Below, piece by piece: positions 26,101 to 38,171 of a stretch of 64,000 bases of DNA. The position numbers and the translations under genes were made by a program. Below the pieces are notes generated by a model. It was not told the origin of the DNA and did no database searches. It saw nothing but the letters and a program-made list of their open reading frames with translations. Within the stretch, counting starts at the first letter, position 1; every line of letters begins with the position of its first letter. The stretch comes from Myoxocephalus aenaeus (Eukaryota > Chordata > Actinopteri > Perciformes > Cottidae): NCBI GenBank assembly GCA_038501785.1, contig JBAMJR010000195.1, forward strand, positions 4,930,501 through 4,994,500. Reading direction: 5' to 3'.

Positions 26101-27019
26101 TCACTGCGTTTTTCTTTCTCGCCGACTGTTTTTTTTTCTCCCTGCATTGCAAGTGTTATTGGCCTTTAGTTGGCATCTGGATTTTCAAAAGACATTTTAT
26201 TAGTCAGAGTTGCTCTTACTCACAGGGCAAAGGTGGTAAGTCATGTACAGTATTTCTTTTTTATCCCCCCGAGTTTGGACCTGCACATGAATTCGGGTCA
26301 TGCTTTTATATTTCCCCTTTATGCCTCCTTCTCTTGTCTCGCATACCTCTTTTGCTTTATGTCTGAAGTTACACCAGCAGCAGGAAAAGCTGAAGCACCC
26401 CTCTGAAATAATGGAGAGCATTTTTAGTAGTACTCTGAATCATAGGTCATAGAGGAAAGCATAAAGTAGTATACCTCAAATGTCTGGGTTCAGAACTCTC
26501 AAGTGAAATCTAAAATCGGTAATATAATAATCCTGTGTTACTCTTCTTATTCAACAGCTAATGATGTTTTACAAGTACTCCTTCACATTATGCATGGCCA
26601 CATTGACACTGCAACCTTACTAGTTTATTAGCATGGTGGAAGTATTCCTAGCAGAGTGCTTGTTTTGTGTTGTGCATGACTACAATGTGAATGTTACTCC
26701 TATGCATAATACACACGGCATGTAGATTATATTCAGAGTATCATACTGGATTCACCGATCATTTTGGGCTGTTTCAAATCGAGGTCAATCTAAATCCTGC
26801 ACCTTTTTTCTGTCGGTCGATATCAAATGAAATTGAGTAGTTCTACAAGCAGTGAGTATCTGTAATGTGAACTATAAGCAAGTCCTTCGAGACAAACATG
26901 AATCCAGTCATGTGTTCTCTGATGTAAATGGTTCCTTTTGAGCCTTAGCAAGTAGGAGTCGTGCCGATGGCTGTTGGGTGTTTCTGAGCTGCTCTGCTCC
27001 CCGCTGTGTTTGTATGCAG
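23155..27019 (+). other. msi2: msi2 intron of 3.9 kb
   Basis: No exon or clear mobile element is seen. It holds short poly-A and poly-T runs, for example A18 near 24364-24381, and ordinary AT-rich sequence. The acceptor context at the 3' end is TTTGTATGCAG. Confidence 0.75.
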
Positions 27020-27174
27020 GCGCCAACCAGTCAAGGCCCGGAGGTTTCCCCGGTGCGAACAGTCCAGGGCCTGTGGCCGACCTGTACGGACCTGGCAGCC
27101 AGGATTCAGCTGTGGGCAACTACATCAGTGCTGCTAGTCCTCAGCCCGGCTCCGGGTTTGGCCCCAGCATCACA
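27020..27174 (+). CDS. msi2: msi2 coding exon: PGGFPGANSPGPVADLYG tail segment
   Basis: The 155-nt exon completes a split glycine codon and encodes ANQSRPGGFPGANSPGPVAD, LYGPGSQDSAVGNYISAASP and QPGSGFGPSIT. It ends in phase 0 at a consensus donor (ACA|GTGAGT). It matches the Musashi-2 tail closely; differences I can see are ANQSRP before GGFPGAN and PSIT at the end where mammals have HGIA as I recall. Joined to the upstream internal donor it gives RGSG-ANQSRPGGFPG, the expected short isoform. The region is disordered and lies outside the RNA-binding domains. Confidence 0.95.
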
Positions 27175-29809
27175 GTGAGTACTGCCCGTCGTGTCTGGCC
27201 CCGCCTTGAGCTGGGTTGCCTCCCGTGTCACTAAAATAAGACACTAAACCAACGCATGCTGCCAATGATTGAGATGTTGTGCAACACTCGTATTCTAAGG
27301 AAGGAGAGCTTACTAATTGTTAAAGGGCTGTATACTCTTCCACTTGATCAAAAATAACCACCACCTGCCTCTTAGCAACTATCCCAAATCCAGATTAGTG
27401 CAGAGCAACCATTCAGTAGCGTCTCAGAGTTAGGATTATTTCTGTGCAGAGAGGTAGGTGTCTACTGTCATTGAGTTCAGAGGTCCATTAAGCATTTTGT
27501 ACATCAGGGTAAACCCCGACTCAGCTCTCAAAGTTATCTGTGTCAAATGCAAATGTTTATTCCCCTTAGCTGTTGCACGAATCACCTCACTTCAGACTCT
27601 GTGTCACCTTCCCAGAACGAATTCCCTTTATTTTTAGAAACCCCATCTGTCCCAGAGCTCGAGTTTGCTCCGTCGCTAGGACAATGCTTCCAGCAGGTTG
27701 CTTCTCTCCCAGTGTCCTTGTCCAGGTGTAGTTTCTCAGCCAGGTGGTTGTTGCACTTTTTTTTTTTCTCCCGCTGATCAGTACGCTGCCAATCGCAGTG
27801 TCGCCCCATAAAGTGTAAGACCTGCAGGGCGAGCAGAGGCGGCAGTAACAAAGATTTGTTCTCAGTGTGTGAATGTACTCGGATGTCTGTCGTGTCCCGT
27901 GTGTGTCAGTTAAGCTGATGTGCAGCAACCCGTTAATAATCCCGCCTCTTGCTTTGGCTGCAATCAAAGAGAAGCCACGAGAAAAAATGCCTGCAAGTCC
28001 CCAGTGACAGTGAAGACGTCGCCTGGGAAGATAGTGCCGCATAATAATAATTGGGGAACATCATTTACCAAATAGGGTTTCTCTTTTATTATAACCCCGA
28101 CGTCTTGACGAGATCATCTTCAAGCCAATAAAAATGTCTGAGGAGTAACTCCAACCAAGCTGAAATAATGAAGCTACCTTATTTATAAGCGGTATATAAA
28201 TATGTAATAAGTGTTTGTAACGCATCATAATGTACGCAGCAATAGGGACAATATAAAATGTTGATGTAAAGTATTTTTCAATTATCATAACTTCCCCTTT
28301 AAAAGCATATTTTATATCTTCCACCCTACCTCCCCTATCCGGTGTCATTTTGTGTACTTACTCTCGTTACTGTGTGCTCGCCCTCTTAAAATAGATCACG
28401 GTTGTAATCCATCAGTGATTCATAAGTGCAACATAATCTAGTTATGTTATAAATGTTTCAGTGTTGCTAAATTAGCCGTCTAAAAACAGCCAAAGACTTC
28501 ATGCTGTACAGCCCAGACATTCAAATGTTGCCGTTCTAATTCCCGTCAAATTAAATTTAGTCTTAATTAGCGAGTAGCTCTTCATCTTCGTCTCATGTTC
28601 GGGACCTTGTTTTCGACAAAGGGACAGTGTTCTAACGCCCCAACAGAGGACTCCATCAGCGCTTTGTTTACTTTGCGTGTGTGTCGGTCTACCCTGGACC
28701 TCACTGAATAATTAATCTAGACTGTTGCCATCAGAGTTTTATGGCCCCCGGCAAGGTGCGGCGGGGGCTAAGTTCTTCGACTCGCTGCCAGTCTTGCCGG
28801 GCCGTGTTTGTACTGTTTTACATGACTGAACTGAGTGACTCAGGATAGGTTATGAAAATAACACCTGCTTTTCTGTAAGAAGCTAATTAATGCATGGCTT
28901 AACCGAGGTGGAATAACAACAGGCCCATTAGTGCAGCAAGCGAGCGCTGCAAGACTACAGGGTGAAGACACTCTTTCTACATTTTAGAGTCTCTTTTTCT
29001 TCTACATTAACCAGAAAGCACAAGAAAGATTAATTAGGGGACATTTGTGGGGATTCTTGCTCTAATTGTAGTTATATAAGTTAAGTTTAAAACACCTTTA
29101 TTCTTTCACCCGTCCATGGTATTTCATGGTTGTGCTTTTCTGGTCAATTGTGCTCACACATTGTGGGGTTTTTGGCCGCTACATGTTGTGCATCTCTTTT
29201 GTGAGGAATAGCCCTGGAGATTCCTCAGATTGTGCGCTACACAGAATCAATGGGGCTCATTCTACCGGCTTAGCCAGGATGAAGTGAACGTGAGACCTAA
29301 TAAGCAGGAAGGTTACGGGTGTGGAAAAGTGCCACTGGGACCAAATGTGCAAAATAGCTCATGAGAAGATAAAATAGCTCATTTTAATTTTGATAAATGT
29401 GTGTAATTGATTTATGACATCCAAACAAAAACCAGGGCTCAACGGAAAAATAGGTTTTATTGGCTTTTCGCTTCCTAAGCAAAGCCGCTCTTATTAATTG
29501 TTTTAGGTCCACTGGCTATCTGCGATGATCTGTTGGTCTCGGTGAAGGAAGCAAAATATTTGTTATGAAAGACCACGCTGGCTCATTTTCAAAGCAGATT
29601 TACCAGCAGATAGTTTACAGATGGAAATGAGGCGATTTGTTTCCATTATTTTCTCTTCGCTGCAACAGTTTGTAACCATGCTGAGAGAATGTAAAAACAA
29701 GTCTTTGAATACAACAAATACTATCAATTCTGGAAGATATGTTACTCTTCTCATCACATTTACCTTCAAACGGTTTTAAAAAGACTGATTTATGAAAAAA
29801 AGCAAACAG

Positions 29810-30340
29810 AGGCCAGGTTTTGTGACTCCCTTGCAGAATGTCAAATTGTGCCTGTGATATTAAATACTAAATCGCCTCTTGAGAATTACCCAGTGAATCA
29901 AACAGAGTGCAATAAAGCAGAGAGGTGATGCAGCAGCTCTGTGACTCTCTGCTCTCGGCGAGATGATCTCTCTATTCAGAACATTAAAATGGGAAATGAT
30001 TCAGAACTAAAATGTGCTTTATAATTCATTTTTATTACCGAGGATGCTGTGGAACTGAATACATGTCGGCTCATCATATGTCACAACCTCATGGATGACT
30101 TCAGAGTCACTGATTTGTCGCCTCGCTCATACGCTCCAGTGATTTTATTAATCCCTTTAGCCAATATCAAAACAGCCACTGTGAAGGAGCCGTAATGAAC
30201 TTAACTGTTTTTTTATGCAAGACAATTAGAGTGCAATTAGTTGATTGAAGTGATAAAGACAGATAATCGCTGTTAAAAGTGCATCTCTTCTCAATCCAGT
30301 GATTTCTGCAGACCTGTCAGTCCTGATAACTGAGCTCCAT
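29810..30340. other. Candidate conserved noncoding segment
   Basis: About 500 bp of complex sequence without simple repeats. It includes GTGCAATTAGTTGATTGAAG (30230-30249), AGATAATCGCTG (30261-30272) and several ATTAAT/TTTAAT cores. The composition resembles vertebrate enhancer-type noncoding DNA. No splice pair or coding frame is present. Confidence 0.35.
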
Positions 30341-30538
30341 AATGAAGCCCATTCAATACTCAGAAGCACACCGATCTTACTGAGGGCTTTATGATCCTTT
30401 TCTCTGCATGCTTTCAGATGAAATCAACTGTGTATGTCTGCATGAATGGGGATTGTGTGTGTTTTATTGTCTCCTTGACGTATTTTTTGTTTCCACTATT
30501 TTTCACTAATTTGAACCTGACACAGAAAACACAATGAA

Positions 30539-31078
30539 GGGAAACGCTTTCAATGGCGCCCATGTTCGTGATGCGTTATGAACATACTGCTTTATGCTCT
30601 GTTTATAGCACTCATAATGCTTCATAAGAATGATCATACCTCATTATGAAGCAAATTTAATGACATATGAGGTTGAGTATCACAACACTTCACAACTCAC
30701 TGACATATGTGTTTGCGAGGATTGTAGTGTAGTATAATTACTAATTGTAATTAAGTCATGAATTAATAGTTGTAATACATTATAATCTTTTTATAATGCA
30801 TTATGGTCACTGTTAGAATGCATTGTAATGATAGTATTAGTCTCTAAGTGGTGATTGTTTGTGAAAAAAATCTCAATATATCATTCACGAAGAACACACT
30901 AAACATTGTAAAATATTTTTTTAGAATAAGTTATAAATCGTGTTATGATTACTGTTATAACGCGTCACGGATATGTATGAGTGCTTATAACTATGATTAT
31001 GTGCTATAAACAGATGATGATGCATTATAAGTATGTTCACAATGGATTATAGACATGGGCCTCATAGAAAGCGCTCCC
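30539..31078. mobile_element. Foldback MITE-like element with about 80-bp terminal inverted repeats
   Basis: The left end (30539 to about 30620) and the reverse complement of the right end (about 30993 to 31078) align along most of their length. Shared blocks include CGCTTTC, GCCCATGT, TGAACATACT, TCTGTTTATAGCAC and ATAATGC. The inner part is AT-rich with more short palindromes such as ATAATGCATTAT. There is no open frame, so any transposition would need an enzyme from elsewhere. The outer boundary and target duplication are unclear, so I do not assign a superfamily. It lies about 300 bp upstream of the last coding exon of msi2. Confidence 0.75.
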
Positions 31079-31372
31079 ACCTGAAGTTGTTGTATCTTGA
31101 CAAATGAAACACAGCATGGGATCATTTACTTCATAAGGACATTTCTAACTATTTGTCACTTAAACGAGTCCTACTTCCTGCCCTAATTTTGCAGCATGCA
31201 CTGTTTTCTCCATTACAGGAACACACAATGAACTTGTATATGACAGAAGTCTCCTGCTCCGCTACTGATCATGATCAAACTGAAGCTAAACAGTCACATT
31301 CATGATATGATACTCACTTTTTCTCTCTCCTTGAAATGCATACTGACAAAAGCACTAACTGTACACTTTTAG

Positions 31373-31414
31373 GGCCCGTTGATTGCGACAGCTTTTACAA
31401 ATGGATACCATTGA
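31373..31414 (+). CDS. msi2: msi2 last coding exon, C-terminus GPLIATAFTNGYH and stop
   Basis: The exon starts in phase 0 after TTTTAG and encodes GPLIATAFTNGYH followed by TGA at 31412-31414. This C-terminal peptide is nearly invariant in vertebrate Musashi proteins. A donor (AACAG|GTGGCC) sits at 31418/31419, only 4 nt after the stop, so a downstream intron would not trigger nonsense-mediated decay. A second possible donor is CAGAG|GTATTG at 31443/31444. Confidence 0.95.
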   Translation, partial: GPLIATAFTNGYH

Positions 31415-31418
31415 ACAG

Positions 31419-31683
31419 GTGGCCGGTTGCCATCTCATCAGAGGTATTGCATTTTACTTACTGTGCCTTTCTATTCTAATACATGTTCATCACATCGTTC
31501 TCTGTTTATTCGCCTTCAGAGCTGGTAGTGAAGTGTGAGTGTGACGGAAGGTTAAGTCTTCACAGTCCGGAGGCCTCTGTTGGCGAGGCGGTCCGTGTGC
31601 TGACGGTAGAAAAGATTCTCATTGGTCAAAACTAATTCAGTCATTGTTTGTGTGACTTGCTCCAGGAGAAGTTCATACTTCAG

Positions 31684-31718
<35 letters not shown>

Positions 31719-32495
31719 ACCAGTTCTTTTTTTCTTCTTATTCATATTTTTTTTAATGTTTCCAACCTTTAAAAAAGAAAAAGAAAAAAGGTCTGAGCTC
31801 TCATCTCACTACTTCCCCGCTATGACTAAAATAGAACCATAACTTTTTACCAACAAGCCAATTGCCTTGAATCATTAAATATTAGACGAGCAGTAAATGT
31901 CTGCGAGGAACCAAAATATTTCAGTTTCATCATGTTTACTTTGTCACTGTAATTCATCTTTACTGCTAACATTGTCCCTCACATGTACAGTAGATCCTCT
32001 ACAGCCCACTCAGAGTGTCTTGAGCTTTTTTTGTCCGCTTCCGGCTACTTTGTGTCGATACGGCGTGTGGCGTGTGTGGAACTCATCTGTGCACACATGT
32101 GTTTAAATGATTGTTTAATGGGGTAATTCTCTTTAAGCAATCAACCCAGCATTAGCACTATTTTAAGACTAGACCGTAGCGGCACATGATTGCTAAGTTA
32201 ACAAGTGGTGCAACCAAGAAGTAGAGTCTGTAATTATGAAACTCCTGCAGCACGTTTGAGCCCGCTGCTGTTTATGATGATTGCTGTCACCTTTGTCTCA
32301 TGCGGTTGTGCCTCAGAAGGCATCCCAAACATGTTATGTAGTCGCATTATTGACCACCGATTTCTGTCATTAAATGTCCCTGTGAATCCTTCAGACTACA
32401 GTATTTGTGGTCAGGATGTATGCAAATGAAATGAATGCTTTTTTCTTTCTTTTTTAACACTGTTGCCATCCTTCTTTTCTTTCTTTATCACCCAG
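31419..32495 (+). other. msi2: Probable intron in the msi2 3' UTR
   Basis: Bounded by AACAG|GTGGCC and by a strong acceptor with a T/C-rich tract ending CACCCAG at 32495. It contains a (CA)n array. No coding sequence is seen. If unspliced, this would instead be ordinary 3' UTR. Confidence 0.55.
31685..31715. repeat. (CA)n microsatellite
   Basis: About 15 CA units in the probable last intron of msi2. Confidence 0.95.
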
Positions 32496-35400
32496 CAGAG
32501 TATATCTGGTGGCCCAGGAAAGACAGGACGAAGTTTCTAATTGGCTTTGTGTGCAGGTGATGCTATCCAACTTCAAGCACTACAGCGTCACCTAGGCAAA
32601 AAGAACGAGAGTCGGAACCATATGAAGAAGAAAAGAAAAACGTTAGTCATCTCAGAAAAATAACAACTGCTGTACTATAATCCAAACCTCCTATAACTTT
32701 ACGACCGGGTTTGGTATGATGTTTCACGTCGATTTCATTCACCGATTTCCTTCCTCTGTTAGCTTTTGTTTTGATTAGTTTTTAGGGAGTCATTTTAGTT
32801 TTAACCTTAATTTCTGTGTCATTTTCTTTGATCTTATAATATATTTGTGTATTTGTTTGAAGTTCGGGGGTCATCGCCAAGAATATCTGCAAGTCATGTT
32901 TTCATCTTTGTAGTGTAAAGGAGAAACGATTGGATGTTCCATTCAGTCTTTCTGCAACAAAAAAAAAAAAGAAGCTCAGTGTGGAGAGAATCGGAAGGAA
33001 AAAAAAAATTTAAGGAAACTTTAAAGAGGGTATCTAAGTAATAAATCTTAGTAGCTGTTTTATTTCATGTGACGTCTCATTGTTAACCATAATTACCTAT
33101 TTTTGGGCAATACAAAGAGGACTCCAATATTTTTATGGTCCTTTTTTATAAGTGTTGTTTTTGTTGTTTAGAAATATATATATATGCTATAACAAATTTC
33201 ATATAACTACATTGTGAGTTCAAACTTGAGAAAAAGAAATGTAGCTGTACATATTATTCCAGTCACTGCATATAACCAACTCAGTGAGAGAATAGCATAT
33301 TTTTGTGATGGTGTGTCAAAAGAACATGTTATAGCGTGTGAATAGAAGAAAAAGCTGTAAACAGTTATTATTATACTTTTTCTGCTGGAAGACGGTATAA
33401 ACGACCCCAGAGACAAACAGAACACACCTTCTCTGTAAATATTGAAGCCGAATAATTTTACAAGTGTCATACCAGCAAATTTACAAACGGTGAGTTAAGT
33501 CAACACAGTTTTAAGAAATTTAAAAAAAAAGAGCCTGATTGGTATCTTTTGTTTAACTGTTAAGATATCAGTATCATTCAAAGAGAGAGAGAGAGAAAGA
33601 GGAAGAAGAAGAAAAAAAGATGATTTAATCCAAAGCACACTGTACTTAGACGTGAAGATTAGAACTTGAAGCAGGCATTTTACAGTGCTCTGTGCGTCCT
33701 GACACTTTTATACTCTGGAGAGGAACTTAGGTGTATGTTATTGTTTGTTTCATCCTGCTTGTTCCCGATTCGTTTTTTCTTTCAGTTTTTTGGAACACAA
33801 GATCCGGGCTCTGTGCCGGAGCCTTTATGTAAAGCGTGTTCTCCGAATCAGTTCTTTTATGAATGAATTAGGAAAGTAAACATTTTGATACCATACCTCA
33901 GCCTTTGCGAGTTCTATTGTGGAATCATTGGCAGGTTTTAATTTATTCTAGTGGCAAAGTAAATGAAAAACACTGAAAGGTAAATAAAGCGAGTAATCAT
34001 TGCACTGTGAGTAGTAAAGTACAGGCCATTTTCCTATTTGCACATGTATATGTCGGCTTTTTAAAAAAACGGCCCTGTGCTTTGGGACAGTATGAAGGAT
34101 TTTGGGGTTAATGTATTCTCGACTAGACAAACGCTTCAGTCTTGAGGTGAGTTAACAGCTTGGGAAGTAGTAACTGATATGTTGCAGTGTACGCTTGGAT
34201 CTCTTTATATATTAGACCCATGTCTCATCTAAAGATATTTATACAGGGTTAAAAGATGACACTGAATTATTCACTCTCTGTCGCTGCACCAGGTTTTACA
34301 CAGTGTGTGTGTGTGTGTGCTTAATGATCTTACTCATGACAAACATTTAATAATAATAATATGCTCCAGTCTGGTTTTTAAAAGTCATTAATGGAATGAA
34401 TGCTGTGTCTTCTGAAATACTTTACCTGCGGCAGGTGTACTTGTTTTTCATTTTACCCACTTCTTGTCTCATTTCTTTAATTTCAAAACAACCAGGTAAA
34501 GAAATATGCTGGATACTTCTAAAGTAAATGATATGGAGGTGTGATCAAGTAATAATTTAAAGAGGAAAGAAAAAAAAAACCCTTGTAATGTTCAAATGTA
34601 AAAGAAAATAAGAAATACAAAACTATAAAAAAAAAAAAAAGAAAGATGCTTCTTTGCTGATTTCAAGTTTAATCAGAGTTTTATTGATGCGTTGTGGTTT
34701 ATATATTAATAATTGTAATATACTATTAAAATGTACTGTGCATCCATTGCTTTCTCTCTTTCCATTCCCCATCCTCAGAGATCCTACTTCTTTTGTTGAT
34801 CATTCATGTATTTCATTAGTGTGTAAAGAAATCACAGTTAACCTGTAAACAGAGTGCTGTCTTTGATACCAGTGTAGTGGTCTTTGTTGTTCTCCCTTGC
34901 TCTACCTCTCCTTTCTCTCATATTTACCCCTCTCCCTCTCGCGCTCTTTTTCTATCTCCTGTAATTACAAAGTAGATGTTATATAGGACTCATTAATATA
35001 ATACTTGTAGTGAATAGTGGATTTAGGACCAGTCAAGATAGACCTTTCTCTAAATGATCATGTTATTCTGAGATTTGCAGTCAATTATTTTGATAGAGGT
35101 TCATTGTAATTTATTCCCTGTATGTTTTCTTTTTGGTTCAGTTTTGCCACTCTCACATGGTTTCAGCTAACCAAAGCTCTCATGGATGAACAATAGAGAA
35201 ACAGTTGCTGTAAGATGGAATTGTACACAAGGCATTATTTGGATCCCCACCCTTGAATGTTTTAAAAGGGGTGTGCCATACTACCTTAAATGCTAACGCT
35301 AGATATGCAAAACTCTTATTTTTGATTACTTTCTAAGAGGGACACACGTCATAATCACAGACAAAGACTTTATGTAAAAAGTATTTCATATTTTTTTAAG

Positions 35401-37523
35401 AAACATACCAATGATTATCACACTAGTCATAATACCAGGCATAGTGCTGTTTAAATAGCATGTTCAATCTTTTAATATTTGTAATATCGCATTTGCCTAG
35501 TGGTTTATAGACAATACAGTTTTTGACCTTTAAACCTTCATTAATAAGTCTAATCATTCAAAGCTTCGATTGTGGGAACTAGCTTTTGTTTTAATCGCCA
35601 ATCAATGTTGTTCACACATATTGACGTTATAGAGGCGTTACTGTAAAAATAAAACCGACCTTCTGCAAAAGGCTCCATTCAACAGAAGACGTCTGTCTAA
35701 AAGCAATATTACAGCTGTTAAAGGACGGGCTGCGAATCAGGGAATTCATGTCCTGACATTGGACCGGCACCCTAAACCTGTGATTCACTGCTGAGAGCAG
35801 AAAGGATTGTATTTCAGCTTAATTGAGTTTAAATGCTCTAAATTTCTTTAAAGTACCATGTCGAAGGACGTCCATAATTCAAACCTGTTAGATTCCCACA
35901 AACAGCTGTGTTTCAAGCACAAACAAACCTATTATCAAGCCTCAAGCTGTGTGCACACTGCAAGTTATTTTTGAGTATAATTTCAATGAAACATAATTCG
36001 GGTTCATCAGAGTTATTTCATTATTTCACCTCATGGGGTCTTAAAATTAAATCCTGTTACATTAGTAGATAACATTAGTGTCTATTCGTTTTTCTCATCC
36101 ATTATAGACTGTCAGATGACATACAGTAAGCACAGTAATGGCAGCTTTCATAGTGATGCTAAACACAAATTATTCCAATGAACCAGCAAGTATACGAGGC
36201 AATGTGTTATTTAGAAATAGGCAAAGAGACATTATCCCAAAAAACAATGTCCAATGTCCAATAATATTCAATTTTATTGTTAAATGATAAAAGCAATTGA
36301 CCACAGTGGGCAGTGCCGGGAAAAACTAAGTGAACCTAAAATAATATCTATTCAAAGAAATAACATGTTTCAAGTGGTAATGCTTAGGTTCGCCTCAGTT
36401 GAACATTTTAGCATTAAAAACTATCATTTTAATATGAGTACCAATATGTGTACTAGTTAGACAGGGTAAAAAAGTGTTCCTCCGTTTCATTCGTTCCGTT
36501 TCATTATCTGAATATTTTATCAAAGAATAAACTACAACTCAAACCACCTACAAACCGACATTAGACGCTCGTTAGGAACTGTAGTTGATTCAAATTTTGC
36601 TGCCATTTCATCTGCAAAACAAATGTGCAACAAGTATGAAATATATTATTTAGCTTTTCTCCACTGTTGCAGCAACCTGGTGGCTCAGACTACCACGAAC
36701 CCTCATTCTCCCTCTCACAATATCAAAATGGACTCTTCCATTGTTTTGTGATCCTGTAGCTTGGACTTTAAGGTAGCATGGCTCCGTTGCTGTAATTTAA
36801 TTTAATCTCAAACTGACAGCAGTTTACAGCTGATGAATGTTACACATCTTAGTAGACTAGCTTATCCATTTGGGAAAAGGGGCGGGGTCTTGATTTAAGA
36901 AGAAAAAAATATAATCAAAAAAGAAAAAAAGTCAACCTGGAAGGTGTTGACATTTGTAGTGTACTACCGTATCCATTTAAACTTGAATCTTGAGGCAAGT
37001 GCTAGGCAATGGCCAACCGATTTATCCCATCCGCTGTGGGAGAAGCTCGCCCTGAAACCACGTCCTCTTAAATCTGTTTTACGGATAAGAACAACTGACA
37101 TCAGACGAGGACGGTGTCGGGCTCTGCTCTGTTTCCCATTAATTGAACAGACTTTGAAGGCCCATTGTAACGTTCTTGAGCGTCGATGCCCAAAAGCGGC
37201 GTATTGGTAGTGTGGCTAACGGTTTCAAAGCAGACCATGTACTCCCTTATCTCTGAAAGATACTGGACTGCTGTCACGGTGACCACGAGGTTAGTCTCCC
37301 GGTGCACAACGTGACTCTCACTAACGCCGCCGTGTCTCGTGCGAGGAACGAGGATCGGTTCATGCTTGCAAATTTACACTGAACCCTTCGAGGTGACAGA
37401 AAGAGCACGAGTTCAACTGCACGGCCGCGTTTCAGGGCGCGTTTCCCCTCCAGTCCAAACCATTCGCCATCTCACCCACGCTCATTGCTGAAGATATACA
37501 ATTGCAATGTATATGTGTGTAGA

Positions 37524-37526
<3 letters not shown>

Positions 37527-37572
<46 letters not shown>
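37527..37572. repeat. (AT)n microsatellite in the probable msi2 3' UTR
   Basis: Twenty-three AT units, self-complementary, so able to form a hairpin in RNA. It lies in the distal 3' UTR. Confidence 0.95.
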
Positions 37573-37575
<3 letters not shown>

Positions 37576-38156
37576 CAATTTTCACACATTTGAACAATGT
37601 TAGACTGGAGACCTCAGCTGTATACAGAATACTCTTCACGCAGCTCCACCCAGGTTCATTATTAGCGTACGTTCACCAACACGAGAGTTCACCCCTGGCG
37701 TGTTGTCGAGTTTGGAGCAGACCGCATGGCCTAGAGGGGAGCCTGGAAGCTCTTCAGACTGCATGGACGGCAGTGTGAGGCTCTGCTGTGCTTCCATGTT
37801 TCTGCAGGCTGAGCACAGAGCTCTCTTCACTGCTGTCTGCCCATTCCTAACACTTGCCCCTTTTTTTTATGTTAACCGACTTTTTATGGCGAGAGACAGA
37901 CAGACTTGACTGACATCTGAAAGCATCTTTCAGGTTATCATATGGCTTGCTTAAGCCTTGTTGTAAAAATATACTTAAAAAAAAAAAGGAAAAAAATGAT
38001 AATGACAACAATAATAATGGATGGGGGTCTCTCACATATCAAATGTGGAAAGTCTAATTTTATATTTGTATTTTCAAATAATAATATTGACAAAAAATGT
38101 CTGTGAAAGGTTTCCATCCTCTACTGTGGTCCAGAAATTGATGTGTCTGTCTGGAA

Positions 38157-38171
38157 AATAAATAAAATAAA
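38157..38171 (+). terminator. msi2: Poly(A) signal cluster at the distal end of msi2
   Basis: AATAAA occurs at 38157-38162, 38161-38166 and 38166-38171. Downstream (38180-38200) are TTGTTATATGACTTGTTTTC and similar U/GU-rich sequence, as expected for cleavage and polyadenylation about 10-30 nt after the signal. Confidence 0.7.

Larger units (their letters stand above)
27175..31372 (+). other. msi2: msi2 intron of 4.2 kb before the last coding exon
   Basis: It contains a non-repetitive TAAT-rich stretch (about 29.8-30.35 kb) and a 540-bp foldback element (30.54-31.08 kb). No extra exon is recognised. The acceptor is ACTTTTAG at 31372, with a modest T-rich tract. Confidence 0.75.

Noticed and set aside
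27587..28042. 151-codon minus-strand open frame in msi2 intronic DNA
   Set aside because: No recognisable domain, composition like neighbouring noncoding sequence, and it lies inside a well-supported intron on the opposite strand.
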